Below are positions 15,850-25,479 of a stretch of 44,520 nucleotides of DNA, in pieces. The stretch spans positions 1-44,520 of the forward strand of contig NZ_BBJS01000059.1 in assembly GCF_000739895.2 (NCBI RefSeq). The letters are read 5' to 3'. Both the position numbers and the translations under genes were made by a program. How positions within the stretch are numbered: the stretch's first letter is position 1; every line of letters starts with the position of its first letter. Below the pieces are notes generated by a model. It made no database searches, had not been told where the DNA came from, and was given only the letters and a program-made list of their open reading frames with translations. This stretch comes from Sphingomonas paucimobilis NBRC 13935. Lineage in GTDB: Bacteria > Pseudomonadota > Alphaproteobacteria > Sphingomonadales > Sphingomonadaceae.

Positions 15850-16829
15850 AGCTGTTCGACTATGCCCGCGCCGACTCGATCGGCACCGCCACCCGGGATG
15901 GCGCGGTGCCCGGCGCCCGCTTCATCGCCGGCGGCACCAATTTGCTCGACCTGATGAAGTTGCAGGTCGAGACGCCCGACACGCTGGTCGATATCAGCCG
16001 CCTGGACCTGGGCGAGATCGAGGAGCGCGAGGATGGCGGCCTGACGATCGGCGCACTGGTGCCCAATAGCGACCTCGCCGCCGATGCGCGCGTGATCGAG
16101 CGGTACCCGGTGCTGTCGCGTGCGCTGCTGGCCGGTGCGTCGGGGCAGTTGCGCAACAAGGCCTCCACGGGCGGCAATCTGCTCCAGCGGACGCGTTGCT
16201 ATTATTTCTACGACCCTGCCACCCCCTGTAACAAGCGCGAGCCGGGCAGCGGCTGTTCGGCGATCGGCGGGGAGAACCGCATCCTCGCGATCCTCGGCAC
16301 CTCGGACCAGTGCATCGCCACCCATCCCAGCGACATGGCCGTCGCGATGCGCGCGCTGGAGGCGGTCATCGTCACCCAGAAGCCCGATGGCGATCGCCGC
16401 CGCATCGCGATCGGCGAGTTCTACCGCCTGCCGGGTTCGACGCCGGAGATCGAGACGGCGCTGGAGCCGGGCGAACTCATCACCCATGTCGAACTGCCCC
16501 CCGCGCCCGAGGGGAACCAGACCTATCGCAAGGTGCGCGACCGGGCTTCTTACGCCTTCGCCCTGGTGTCGGTCGCCGGGATCGTCGCGGTCGAGGATGG
16601 CAGGATCGCCTCGGCGCGGCTGGCCTTCGGCGGGCTCGGCCCGATGCCGTGGCGCAACGAAGCGGTCGAGGCCACTTTGATCGGGCAGGAACCCACCGAC
16701 GCGGCGTTCCACGCCGCCGCCGATGCGCTGCTGGCCGATGCCAAGGGCTATGGCTCGAACGACTTCAAGATTCCGCTGACGCGCCGCACGCTGATCGCGA
16801 CGCTCCGTGAACTGACGCAGGAGGGCTGA
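15846..16829 (+). CDS. paoB: Aldehyde oxidoreductase, FAD-binding subunit (PaoB/YagS-like)
   Basis: FAD subunit that passes electrons from the iron-sulfur clusters to the acceptor. The 327-residue protein has the N-terminal FAD motif RFIAGGTNLLDLMKL, ASGQLRNKASTGGN, and a C-terminal CO-dehydrogenase flavoprotein domain. In the middle, four cysteines are spread over an insert (RTRCYYF, TPCNKRE, GSGCSAI, DQCIATHPSD), which in E. coli PaoB bind an additional [4Fe-4S] cluster, so the same is likely here. The gene starts within the stop of paoA (ATGA) and ends four bases before paoC, with GGAGGG between as RBS for the latter. Confidence 0.9.
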   Translation: MKLFDYARADSIGTATRDGAVPGARFIAGGTNLLDLMKLQVETPDTLVDISRLDLGEIEEREDGGLTIGALVPNSDLAADARVIERYPVLSRALLAGASGQLRNKASTGGNLLQRTRCYYFYDPATPCNKREPGSGCSAIGGENRILAILGTSDQCIATHPSDMAVAMRALEAVIVTQKPDGDRRRIAIGEFYRLPGSTPEIETALEPGELITHVELPPAPEGNQTYRKVRDRASYAFALVSVAGIVAVEDGRIASARLAFGGLGPMPWRNEAVEATLIGQEPTDAAFHAAADALLADAKGYGSNDFKIPLTRRTLIATLRELTQEG

Positions 16830-16833
16830 TCCC

Positions 16834-19071
16834 ATGTTCGGATTCGGCAAGGACGACACGAACGCGCTGACCATGAATCAGCCGCACCCCGACAGCCTGC
16901 TCGATACGGGTGTGCAGGGGGTGATTTCCAAACCGCTCGATCGAGTGGACGGCCCCAAAAAGGTGACGGGCACCGCCACCTATGCGGCCGAATATGCCAT
17001 CGAGAACTGCGCGCATGGCGTGCTGGTGAGCGCGACCAAGGGTCATGCCAAGGTCAAGTCGATCGACGCCGATGCGGTAAAGAGCATCCCCGGCGTGATC
17101 GACGTCATCACCGACTATGCCAGCTTCATCCGCAACCCGCAGCAGGGCGGCGAGACCGAAGCCCCGACGCAAGGGGTGCGCACCGTCGACTATTTCGGCG
17201 AGATCATCGCCATCGTCATCGCAGAGAGCTTCGAGGTCGCGCGCGACGCCGCGAAGCGGCTGAAGGTCGACTATGAGCCGCTCGACGGCAATTTCGACTA
17301 TGAAGCGAACAAGGATCAGGCCGAGCCCGCCCCCGATGGACTGATCAAGGGCCATTACGACCAGGGCGATTTCGACAAGGCGTTCGAGAATGCCGCGGTC
17401 AAGATCGACGTCACCTACACCACCCCCAGCCAGAACTCGGCGGCGATGGAGCCCCATGCCTCGATCGCGGTATGGGAAGACGGCGCACTGACGCTGTACG
17501 GCGCGTACCAGATGCCAACCTCGGACGCGCAGCAGCTTGCCAAGTCATTGGGCGTGTCCCAGTCCAAGGTCCGGATCATCTCGCGCTATATCGGCGGCGG
17601 CTTCGGATCGAAGCTAGGCATCGCGCCCGAGAGTGTCGCCGCCGCCATCGCCGCCAAGCGGCTGAACCGTCCCGTCAAGGCGGTGATGCTGCGCCAGCAG
17701 GTGTTCGACGCCACCGTGCGGCGTTCCAACACCGAGCAGCGGATGCGGCTGGGTGCCGAAGCGGGGGGCCGGATCGTCGCACTGGGCCACGAGTCGATCA
17801 CGTCGAACCTGCCGGACGAGGATTTCTTCGAGCCCGTCGGGATCGGCACGCATTTCCTCTATGCGGGCGAGAATCGGCGGATCAACCATGACGTGGTGCG
17901 GCTGAACTGGCTGCTCTCCGGCTCGATGCGTGCGCCGGGCGAGGCGGTGGGCATGGTCGGCATGGAATGCGCCATGGACGAACTCGCGGAGAAGATCGGC
18001 ATGGACCCGATCGACCTGCGCAAGATCAACGATCCCGAACAGGACCCCGAACTCAAGGTCCCCTATTCCTCGCGCAACCTGACCCGCTCGCTGGAGGAAG
18101 GGGCCAAGCATTTCGGCTGGGACCAGCGCCAGAAGGCCGGGCAGCGGCGTGAGGGCGACTGGCTGATCGGCATGGGCGTCGCCGCCGCGTGCCGCTCCAA
18201 CCAGTTGCAGCAGTCCGCTGCCAAGGTCGAACTCCATCCCGATGGCAGCGCCACCGTCTCCTCGGCGATGACCGATATCGGCACGGGCAGCTATACGATC
18301 ATGGCGCAGATCGCCGCCGAGATCCTCGGCCTGCCGGTCGAGAAGGTGACGATGTCGTTGGGCGATACCAATGATCCCCCCGCCGCCGGCTCGGGCGGCT
18401 CCTGGGGCGCGGCATCGGCAGGCTCGGCCGTGTACCTCGCCGCCGAGCGGGTGCGCGAGAAGCTGGCCAAGGCGATGGGCGTCAAGCCGGAGAACCTCAC
18501 GCTCAAGGACGGCATGGCGATCGGCGACAATCGCTCGGTGCCGCTGGCCGAGCTGGTCGGTAAGGATGGTCTGTCCGCGATCGGTGAGATCAAGCCCGGC
18601 CAACAGGAAAAGCAGTTCAACCAGGCCAGCTACGGCGCGCATTTCGCTGAGGTCGGCGTCAATGTCGTCACCGGCGAGGTACGGGTGCGGCGGATGCTGG
18701 GCGTGTTTGCCGCGGGGCGAGTGCTCAACGCCAAAACGGCGCGCTCGCAGTGCCTGGGCGGCATGACCTTCGGCATAGGCACCGCGCTGACCGAGGAACT
18801 GATCCACGACTCGCGCACCGGCAAGCTGGTGAATCACGACCTCGCCGAATATCATGTGCCGGTGAATGCCGACGTGCCCCAGCTCGAAGTCCATTTCCTC
18901 GATGAGCGGGACATCCACGCCAACCCGATCCACGCCAAGGGGATCGGCGAACTGGGCATTTCGGGCGCGGCCCCGGCGGTGGTCAACGCCATCTACAACG
19001 CCACCGGCGTCCGGGTGCGCGAGATGCCGATCACGCTCGACAAGCTGCTCGATCATCTCCCGGCGCTTTGA
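16834..19071 (+). CDS. paoC: Aldehyde oxidoreductase, molybdopterin-binding subunit (PaoC/YagR-like)
   Basis: Catalytic subunit holding the molybdenum cofactor, which oxidises an aldehyde to the acid. The 745-residue protein has the N-terminal aldehyde-oxidase a/b hammerhead domain about 40-150, the GGGFGSK cofactor loop near 253, SGSMRAPGEA around 365, GSGGSWGAASAGSA, and the catalytic base Glu706 in GIGELG near the C-terminus. It is close to E. coli PaoC in size (732). No signal peptide is seen. Cofactor type (cytosine dinucleotide) is inferred from the family and from the MocA-like gene two genes downstream. It ends within the start of xdhC. Confidence 0.9.
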   Translation: MFGFGKDDTNALTMNQPHPDSLLDTGVQGVISKPLDRVDGPKKVTGTATYAAEYAIENCAHGVLVSATKGHAKVKSIDADAVKSIPGVIDVITDYASFIRNPQQGGETEAPTQGVRTVDYFGEIIAIVIAESFEVARDAAKRLKVDYEPLDGNFDYEANKDQAEPAPDGLIKGHYDQGDFDKAFENAAVKIDVTYTTPSQNSAAMEPHASIAVWEDGALTLYGAYQMPTSDAQQLAKSLGVSQSKVRIISRYIGGGFGSKLGIAPESVAAAIAAKRLNRPVKAVMLRQQVFDATVRRSNTEQRMRLGAEAGGRIVALGHESITSNLPDEDFFEPVGIGTHFLYAGENRRINHDVVRLNWLLSGSMRAPGEAVGMVGMECAMDELAEKIGMDPIDLRKINDPEQDPELKVPYSSRNLTRSLEEGAKHFGWDQRQKAGQRREGDWLIGMGVAAACRSNQLQQSAAKVELHPDGSATVSSAMTDIGTGSYTIMAQIAAEILGLPVEKVTMSLGDTNDPPAAGSGGSWGAASAGSAVYLAAERVREKLAKAMGVKPENLTLKDGMAIGDNRSVPLAELVGKDGLSAIGEIKPGQQEKQFNQASYGAHFAEVGVNVVTGEVRVRRMLGVFAAGRVLNAKTARSQCLGGMTFGIGTALTEELIHDSRTGKLVNHDLAEYHVPVNADVPQLEVHFLDERDIHANPIHAKGIGELGISGAAPAVVNAIYNATGVRVREMPITLDKLLDHLPAL

Positions 19072-19994
19072 TGAGCGATAATGACCGGGTTTTGGCCGCC
19101 GCGAGAGAATGGCGTGGCGAGCCGATGGCGATCGCAACGGTGGTGTCGACCTGGGGGTCGGCGCCGCGTCCGCGTGGCAGTCATATGCTGGTCCATGCCG
19201 ATGGCCGCTTCGAGGGATCAGTATCGGGCGGCTGTGTGGAGAACGACATCCTCCACACCGCTGCCGAGGTCATTGGCGGCGCGCCGTTCCAGGTGAAGCG
19301 CTATGGCGTGGCGGATACTTCGGCTTGGGAAGTCGGGCTGCCTTGCGGCGGCGAGATCGCGGTGATGGTGCAGCCCGTATCGGCGGAGGGGTTCGACCCC
19401 GAACTGTTCGACCGGATTGCCGAGGCGCGGGAACGGGGGCGCTCGCTGACCGTCACCACCGACCTGAGCACCGGCAAGGCCGACCAGCGCCCCGTCGAGA
19501 CGGGCGAGGTCTTCGCCAACCGCTACGACCCACCGCGCCGTTTGCTGATCATCGGCGCGGTGCAGATCGCGCAGAGCCTCGCCCAACTTGCCCAGACCCT
19601 GGGCATCGAGACGGTGGTGATCGACCCCCGCGCCCGCTTCCTCACGCCGGAGCGTTTTCCCGGAGTCACACTCGACGATCGCTGGCCCGATGAAGCGGTC
19701 GCCGCCTATTCCCCCGGCCCCGCTACGGCGGTGGTGACGCTGAGCCATGATACCAAGATCGACGACCCTGCCCTCGTCGCCGCACTTGCCCACCCCACCG
19801 CCTATGTCGGCGCGCTAGGCAGTCGGCGCAGCCATGCGGCGCGGCGGGAGCGTCTCGCCGCGATGGGCGTTTCCTTGTCAACGATCGACCGGATTGACGG
19901 CCCTGTCGGCCTGGACATCGGCGCGATCGGCCCCTCCGAGATCGCATTGTCGATCGCGGCGGCGATGATAGGAGCCTTTCATGATCGACGCTGA
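19071..19994 (+). CDS. XdhC/PaoD-like molybdenum cofactor insertion factor
   Basis: Chaperone of the XdhC family that binds the finished molybdenum cofactor and inserts it into the large subunit. The 307-residue protein has the N-terminal XdhC/CoxI domain (TVVSTWGSAPRPRGSHM; SGGCVEND) and a C-terminal Rossmann-like domain starting RLLIIGAVQIAQSLA, with VGALGSRRSHAARRERL. In E. coli the PaoD protein does this for PaoABC. The ATG at 19071 overlaps the paoC stop (ATGA); a TTG one codon upstream also is open but weaker. It overlaps the mocA-like gene by 14 bases. Confidence 0.88.
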   Translation: MSDNDRVLAAAREWRGEPMAIATVVSTWGSAPRPRGSHMLVHADGRFEGSVSGGCVENDILHTAAEVIGGAPFQVKRYGVADTSAWEVGLPCGGEIAVMVQPVSAEGFDPELFDRIAEARERGRSLTVTTDLSTGKADQRPVETGEVFANRYDPPRRLLIIGAVQIAQSLAQLAQTLGIETVVIDPRARFLTPERFPGVTLDDRWPDEAVAAYSPGPATAVVTLSHDTKIDDPALVAALAHPTAYVGALGSRRSHAARRERLAAMGVSLSTIDRIDGPVGLDIGAIGPSEIALSIAAAMIGAFHDRR

Positions 19995-20604
19995 GGATGT
20001 GGTTCTGGTTCTGCTGGCGGCGGGACAATCGAGCCGCTTCGGGATGGAGAACAAGCTGGAGGCCGAGTTTCTCGGCAAGCCGGTGGGCTTTCACGTCACC
20101 ACCGCGCTGGAGAGCATTCCCTTCGCCGACCGGATCGTGGTGACCGATGGATGCCAGCTCGACTTCGCCTCACGCGGCTATCGCGTGATCCACAATAACG
20201 ACATCGCCAAGGGCATGTCTTTCTCGCTGCATCTCGGCGTACAGGAGGCGATCCCGTCTTCTCCCAAGGCCATTCTGATCGCACTCGCCGACATGCCGCG
20301 CGTGACGGCGGCGCATATCTATCGCCTGTTCGACGCCTTTGACGGCCCGGACGCGGTGGTGGTGTCGAGCAATGGCGAATATCCGACCCCGCCGGGCGTC
20401 TTCGGGTCGGGCCAGTTCGACGCTTTGCTGAAACTGGAGGGCGACGAAGGCGCTCGCAAGCTGGTGGCCGGCGGGCGTCATGTCGTGACCTCTCCCGCCG
20501 AGCTGATCGACATCGACACGCCCGAGGACCTGGAACGGCTACGCCAGCTCGTTCACGCCCCCGAACGGACCATCACTCGTGGCGTAGCGCATCGATCGGA
20601 TTGA
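19981..20604 (+). CDS. mocA: Molybdenum cofactor cytidylyltransferase-like NTP transferase
   Basis: Member of the MobA/MocA nucleotidyltransferase family, which joins CMP or GMP to molybdopterin. The 207-residue protein has the nucleotide-binding signature LLAAGQSSRFGMENKL at 11-26, a metal-binding ALADMPRVTAAHI segment, PTPPGVFGSGQFDALL and DIDTPEDLERL at the C-terminus, typical of MocA. Placement after paoABC and xdhC suggests it makes the cytosine dinucleotide cofactor for this enzyme. CMP rather than GMP preference is inference. Its 3' end overlaps the converging ABC permease gene by 32 bases. Confidence 0.86.
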   Translation: MIDAEDVVLVLLAAGQSSRFGMENKLEAEFLGKPVGFHVTTALESIPFADRIVVTDGCQLDFASRGYRVIHNNDIAKGMSFSLHLGVQEAIPSSPKAILIALADMPRVTAAHIYRLFDAFDGPDAVVVSSNGEYPTPPGVFGSGQFDALLKLEGDEGARKLVAGGRHVVTSPAELIDIDTPEDLERLRQLVHAPERTITRGVAHRSD

Positions 20605-21777
20605 GCGCCGCCGCCCGCCGCGCGGGGAAATAGCCGAACACCACCCCGATCACCGCCGAAATGGCAAAGGCGATGATGTTGATCTGAAGATCGAAGGTCC
20701 AGGGGACCTGCATGATCGGCACCAGCGCCGCGATGATGAGTTGCGCCAGGATGAGCCCGACGATGCCGCCCAGGCACGACAGCACGACGGCCTCGACCAG
20801 GAACTGCATCAGCACCTCGCGCGCGACCGCGCCGATCGCCAGGCGGATGCCGATCTCGCGCGTCCGCTCGGTCACCGACACCAGCATGATGTTCATGATG
20901 CCGATGCCGCCGACGACCAGGCTGATCGCCGCCACCGCCGCGACGATCCGGGTCAGCATCGTCGTCGTGCTGGTCAGCGTGTCGCTGATCTGCTTGGTGT
21001 CAAAGATATTGAAGTCGTCATCCTTGCCGCCGGTGATGTGACGCCGTTCGCGCAGCAGGTCGGTCAGCGAGCTCTGCACCGCCGATGTCGAATAGGCCTG
21101 ATCGACACCGACCAGCATCAGGCGAATGTCGCGGCTGCCGATGAAACGGCGCTGCACGGCCTTGATCGGCATCAGCACGACATCGTCCTGATCGCCGAAC
21201 CCGCCCTGCCCGCGCGTCGTCAGCACGCCGATCACGTCGCAACTGATCGCGCCGATGCGGAAGCGCTTGCCGACCGCATCGGTGTTGGAGAACAGGTTCT
21301 TGCGGACGGTATTGCCGATGATGCACACCGCCTTGCCCGCCGCCTGCTCCGCCGGGGTCCAGGTACGGCCCGAGGCCAGCGGCCATGGCTGAACGGTGAA
21401 ATAGGCGAGCGTCGTACCGGTCACGGTCGTCGACCAGTTGGCGCCCTCATAGATGGCGGTCGCGGTCGTCTGCGCTTGCGGGGCGACGGCCGTCACACCC
21501 GCAATCTGGTCGGCGATCGCCTCGACATCCTCGGGCTTGAAATCGGGCGGGCGCGGGCCGCCGCCGCCGCGTCCGAAGCCCTGGCCGGGCCGGACCTGCA
21601 GGATGTTGGTGCCCAGCGACGAAATCTGCTGCTGCACGGCGGCCGTGGTCGCCTTGCCCAGCGTCACCATGGTCACGACCGCGCCGACACCGATCACGAT
21701 ACCCAGCGTCGTCAGGAAAGAGCGCAACAAATGCCGTCGGATCGACCGGATCGCGAGGAGGAGCGTGGTGCCGAACA

Positions 21778-21778
<1 letters not shown>
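20573..21778 (-). CDS. MacB-type ABC transporter permease
   Basis: Membrane component of a mechanotransmission ABC efflux system. The 401-residue protein has one membrane segment near residues 18-42, a long periplasmic MacB-PCD domain about 45-245, and three C-terminal segments (around 280-305, 330-355 and 365-385) in the FtsX fold, with SVTERTREIGIRLAIGA in the conserved cytoplasmic loop. In E. coli MacB this is fused to the ATPase; here the two are separate genes. Its ATG overlaps the ATPase stop (ATGA). The periplasmic domain includes a Gly-rich FGRGGGGPRPP segment. Transport substrate is unknown. Confidence 0.93.
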
Positions 21779-22498
<720 letters not shown>

Positions 22499-22509
<11 letters not shown>

Positions 22510-23887
22510 CGCCGCCCCCGCCACCCTGCTGGCCGCCCTGACGACGCGGGCCGCCGCCGCGCGGCGCGGCGCCCTCGCCACCCGCGAGTTGGCCGGTGAT
22601 GACCTGCATGCCGGGTTTCAGCCCGCCCGACAGCACTTCGGTCACCGATCCGTCGGTATCGCCGGTGACGATCTGGATCGGCTGCGGCTTGCCGTCATTG
22701 CCCCGGACATAGACGGTCTGGGTCGCACCGCGCTGCACGGTCGCGGTGCGCGCGGCCCGGTCACGACGCGGTCGGAAGGTCAGCGAGCCTGCAATGCCGC
22801 CGCCACCCTGCCCGGCCCCATCCGAAGGCTTGAAACGCAAGGCCGCGTTGGGGATCAGCATGACGCCCTGCTTGTCCGAGGTGACGATATCGGCGGTCGC
22901 GGTCATGCCGGGGCGCAGTTGCAGGTCTGGGTTGGCCACCGTCAGGTCGGCGGCATAGCTGACCACCTGCCCCGCCGTCGACGTCGTGCTTGCAGTCGAG
23001 GAGGTGGACGAGGTCGCCGCGCTGACCGTCAGGTTCGATCCCAGATCGACGCGGGTGATCGTCGCGGGGAAGGTGCGGCCCGGAAAGGCATCGACGGTGA
23101 AATTGGCCTTTTGCCCGACCTTCACCTCGCCGACATCGGCCTCGTCGATCGCGACTTCCAGCTTCATCTTCGTCAGGTCTTCGGCGATGACGAACAGGGT
23201 CGGCGTGTTGAACGACGCCGCGACCGTCTGACCCGGATCGACCTGCCGCGCCAGTACCACACCCGACACGGGCGAGCGGATGATCGCACGCTGGCGCTGG
23301 GTCTGCGACTGGGCAAGCTGCGCGCGGGCAGCGGCGACATTGGCCTCGGCCACGCGGAGTGCGGCGACAGCGCGCTGCGCATCGGCGCGGCCGGCCTGAA
23401 GCTCGGTGGCCGAGGGCACACGGCCGTTCGACAGCTTATAGACCTGCTCCAGACGGGCGAGCTGCGCCTGTGCCTCGGCCACGGTGGCGCGCGCCTGCGC
23501 AACCTGTGCCTGATTGGCGTTGAGCGTCGCTTGCCCAGCGCGGATCTGGTCGTCGATCTGTTCGGGATCGATCAGCGCCAGCGCCTCGCCCGCCCGCACT
23601 CGGTCGTTCACATCGACCACGACCTTGGTGACCAGACCCGATAGCTGCGAGCCGACCGTCACCTGGCTGGTCGGCGCCAACTTGCCCGTGGCGGATACCG
23701 TCACGGTCAGGTTGCCACGCGTCACCGGCGCGGTCGCGAAGCCCGCCTCGTCCGAGCCGCCGAAACAGCTTTTGAGCAACAGTAGGAGTAGCACGACGCC
23801 GACCGCCACCACACCCCATTGCACCCATTTGCGCCAGCGCGGCTGGGGCTTCACGCCCAGGAAATCGTCGAGAGTCTGGTCGGCCAT
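22499..23887 (-). CDS. MacA-like periplasmic adaptor (membrane fusion protein)
   Basis: Links the inner-membrane ABC pump to the outer-membrane channel. The 462-residue protein has an N-terminal membrane anchor about 22-39, a first biotinyl/lipoyl-like half (LSGLVTKVVVDVNDRVRAGEAL), an alpha-helical hairpin about 105-185 rich in Ala and Gln, the second half SPVSGVVLARQVDPGQTV, and beta-barrel and membrane-proximal domains. It is longer than E. coli MacA (371) owing to a Ser/Thr-rich insert (TSSTSSTASTTSTAG) and a C-terminal Gly/Arg/Gln tail. The ATG at 23887 overlaps the stop of the outer-membrane factor (ATGA). Operon order is outer-membrane factor, adaptor, ATPase, permease. Confidence 0.93.
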
Positions 23888-25362
23888 CAGCGGTTGTCCG
23901 GGGTTGGGGCCGCGAGCGGCGGAGCTTGCGGAATGGTATCGGCGTCCCACCCGCCGCCAAGCGCGGCGAACAGCGAGACCTGCGCGGTGGCGGCATCGGA
24001 GCGGGCCTGGACCAGCCCGTTCTGCGCGCTGAGCAGCGCGGCCTCCTGCTGCGACAGGGTGGTGAAATCGGTCAGCCCGGTGCGATACTGGCTGCGCGCC
24101 AGGATCGCCGAGTTGCGCGCGGCGTCGAGCTGGATGGCGAATTGCCGCTCGCGCTCGCGCGCGGTGTTGAGCGCGACGATCGCATTCTCGACATCCTCGA
24201 GCGCGAGCAGCACCGTGCCCTGATAGGCGGCATAATTCTGCTCGGCGACCGCGCGGGCACTGCGCACCTGGGACCGCAGCCGGCCACCGTTGAAGATCGC
24301 CTGGGTCAGCCCGGCGAACAGGCTGCCGGTGATCGCATCGCCCAGCGAGCCGAGGCTGGTCGCCGCCGTGTTGATATTCCCGGAGATGGCGAGCGCGGGA
24401 TAGAGCGCCGCCTGCGCCACGCCAATCCGCGCGGTCGCGGCGGCCAGGTTGCGCTCGGCGGCGCGGACATCGGGACGACGGCGCAGGATATCGGCCGGGA
24501 TGCCGACGCCGATGGCGGCGGGCCCGCGCGGGATCGGCCGCACCGCCGCCAGCCGCGACTTCAGCGCCCCCGGCGCTTGCGCGGTCAGCACGCCCAGCCG
24601 CGAGACGGCGGCATTATATTGCTGTTCGATCGACGGGATCGTCGCGGCGGTCTGCGCCCGCTGGCTGCGCGCCTGTTCCGCGTCGAGCGAGGAGACGAGG
24701 CCCGCCTGCACGCGGAAGCCCGCAATCTCCAAATTGTCATCCTGCAGCGCCAGGCTGGCGCGCGCATTAGCGAGCTGCGCCTGATAGGCGCGCGCAAGCA
24801 TGTAATTGCGCGCCAGTTCGCTCTCGACGGTCAGCAGCGTCGCCGCATAGCTGAACCCGGCCCCCTCATAGGTGGCGCGGGTCGCCTCGACCGTGCGGCG
24901 GACTTCACCGAACAGGCCGACCTGATAGCTGGCGGACAGGCCCACGGTGAAGCTGTTGCTGCCGCCCCCGCCGGTGTCGACGACGGTGCCGTCGGGTAGC
25001 GTGAAACTTCGCCCGCCACCGCGCAGATTCTCGTTGCGCTGATAGCCGGTCGAACCCGACACGGTGGGCAGCAGCGCGGCGCGGCTCTGGATCAGGCTTT
25101 CGCGCGCCTGGCGCAGCCGGGCGATCGCCTGGGCGACATCGGTGTTCGCGACGACCGCCTGCTCGACCAGTTCGACCAGCAACGGATCGTCGAACGACCG
25201 CCACCACCGGGTCAGGTCCTGCGCCTGGGCATTGGCGGCAGGGACCGACCATTGATCGGGGACCCCCAGCTCCGAGGAGGCAGCGGGACGATAATCAGGA
25301 CCAACCGTGCAACCGGCCAGAGCCGCCGGAGCCAGAAGAAGGACGCGGGTGCGAGGCTTCAT
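23887..25362 (-). CDS. NodT-family outer-membrane efflux lipoprotein
   Basis: TolC-like outer-membrane factor completing the tripartite pump. The 491-residue protein has a signal peptide with lipobox LAGC (Cys18) followed by TVGPDYRP, the hallmark of the NodT branch, and two outer-membrane-efflux repeats with RRPDVRAAERNLAAATARIG at the start of the second. C-terminal residues after the last helix are Pro-rich. The ATG at 25362 is the start that gives the lipoprotein signal. First gene of the four-gene operon; substrate unknown, but MacAB-type pumps handle macrolides, peptides or siderophores in other bacteria. Confidence 0.94.
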   Translation of the reverse strand: MKPRTRVLLLAPAALAGCTVGPDYRPAASSELGVPDQWSVPAANAQAQDLTRWWRSFDDPLLVELVEQAVVANTDVAQAIARLRQARESLIQSRAALLPTVSGSTGYQRNENLRGGGRSFTLPDGTVVDTGGGGSNSFTVGLSASYQVGLFGEVRRTVEATRATYEGAGFSYAATLLTVESELARNYMLARAYQAQLANARASLALQDDNLEIAGFRVQAGLVSSLDAEQARSQRAQTAATIPSIEQQYNAAVSRLGVLTAQAPGALKSRLAAVRPIPRGPAAIGVGIPADILRRRPDVRAAERNLAAATARIGVAQAALYPALAISGNINTAATSLGSLGDAITGSLFAGLTQAIFNGGRLRSQVRSARAVAEQNYAAYQGTVLLALEDVENAIVALNTARERERQFAIQLDAARNSAILARSQYRTGLTDFTTLSQQEAALLSAQNGLVQARSDAATAQVSLFAALGGGWDADTIPQAPPLAAPTPDNR

Positions 25363-25443
25363 GGGCGCGAACCTGCCCGCCGGTCGCGGTCGCGTCCAGC
25401 CCGATTGTGTCGCAATCTGTGGCAATGTGACGGAAACGTCAGG

Positions 25444-25477
25444 CGAACGACAGCCGGGACATTTCGGCTGTCGTTCG
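25444..25477. terminator. Perfect hairpin after pccA
   Basis: CGAACGACAGCCG (25444-25456) and CGGCTGTCGTTCG (25465-25477) form a perfect 13-pair stem with an 8-base loop, 3 bases from the pccA stop. No T run follows on the minus strand, so it is either a terminator of a weak type or a 3' end stabiliser. It also separates the propionate operon from the efflux operon. Confidence 0.55.
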
Positions 25478-25479
25478 AC

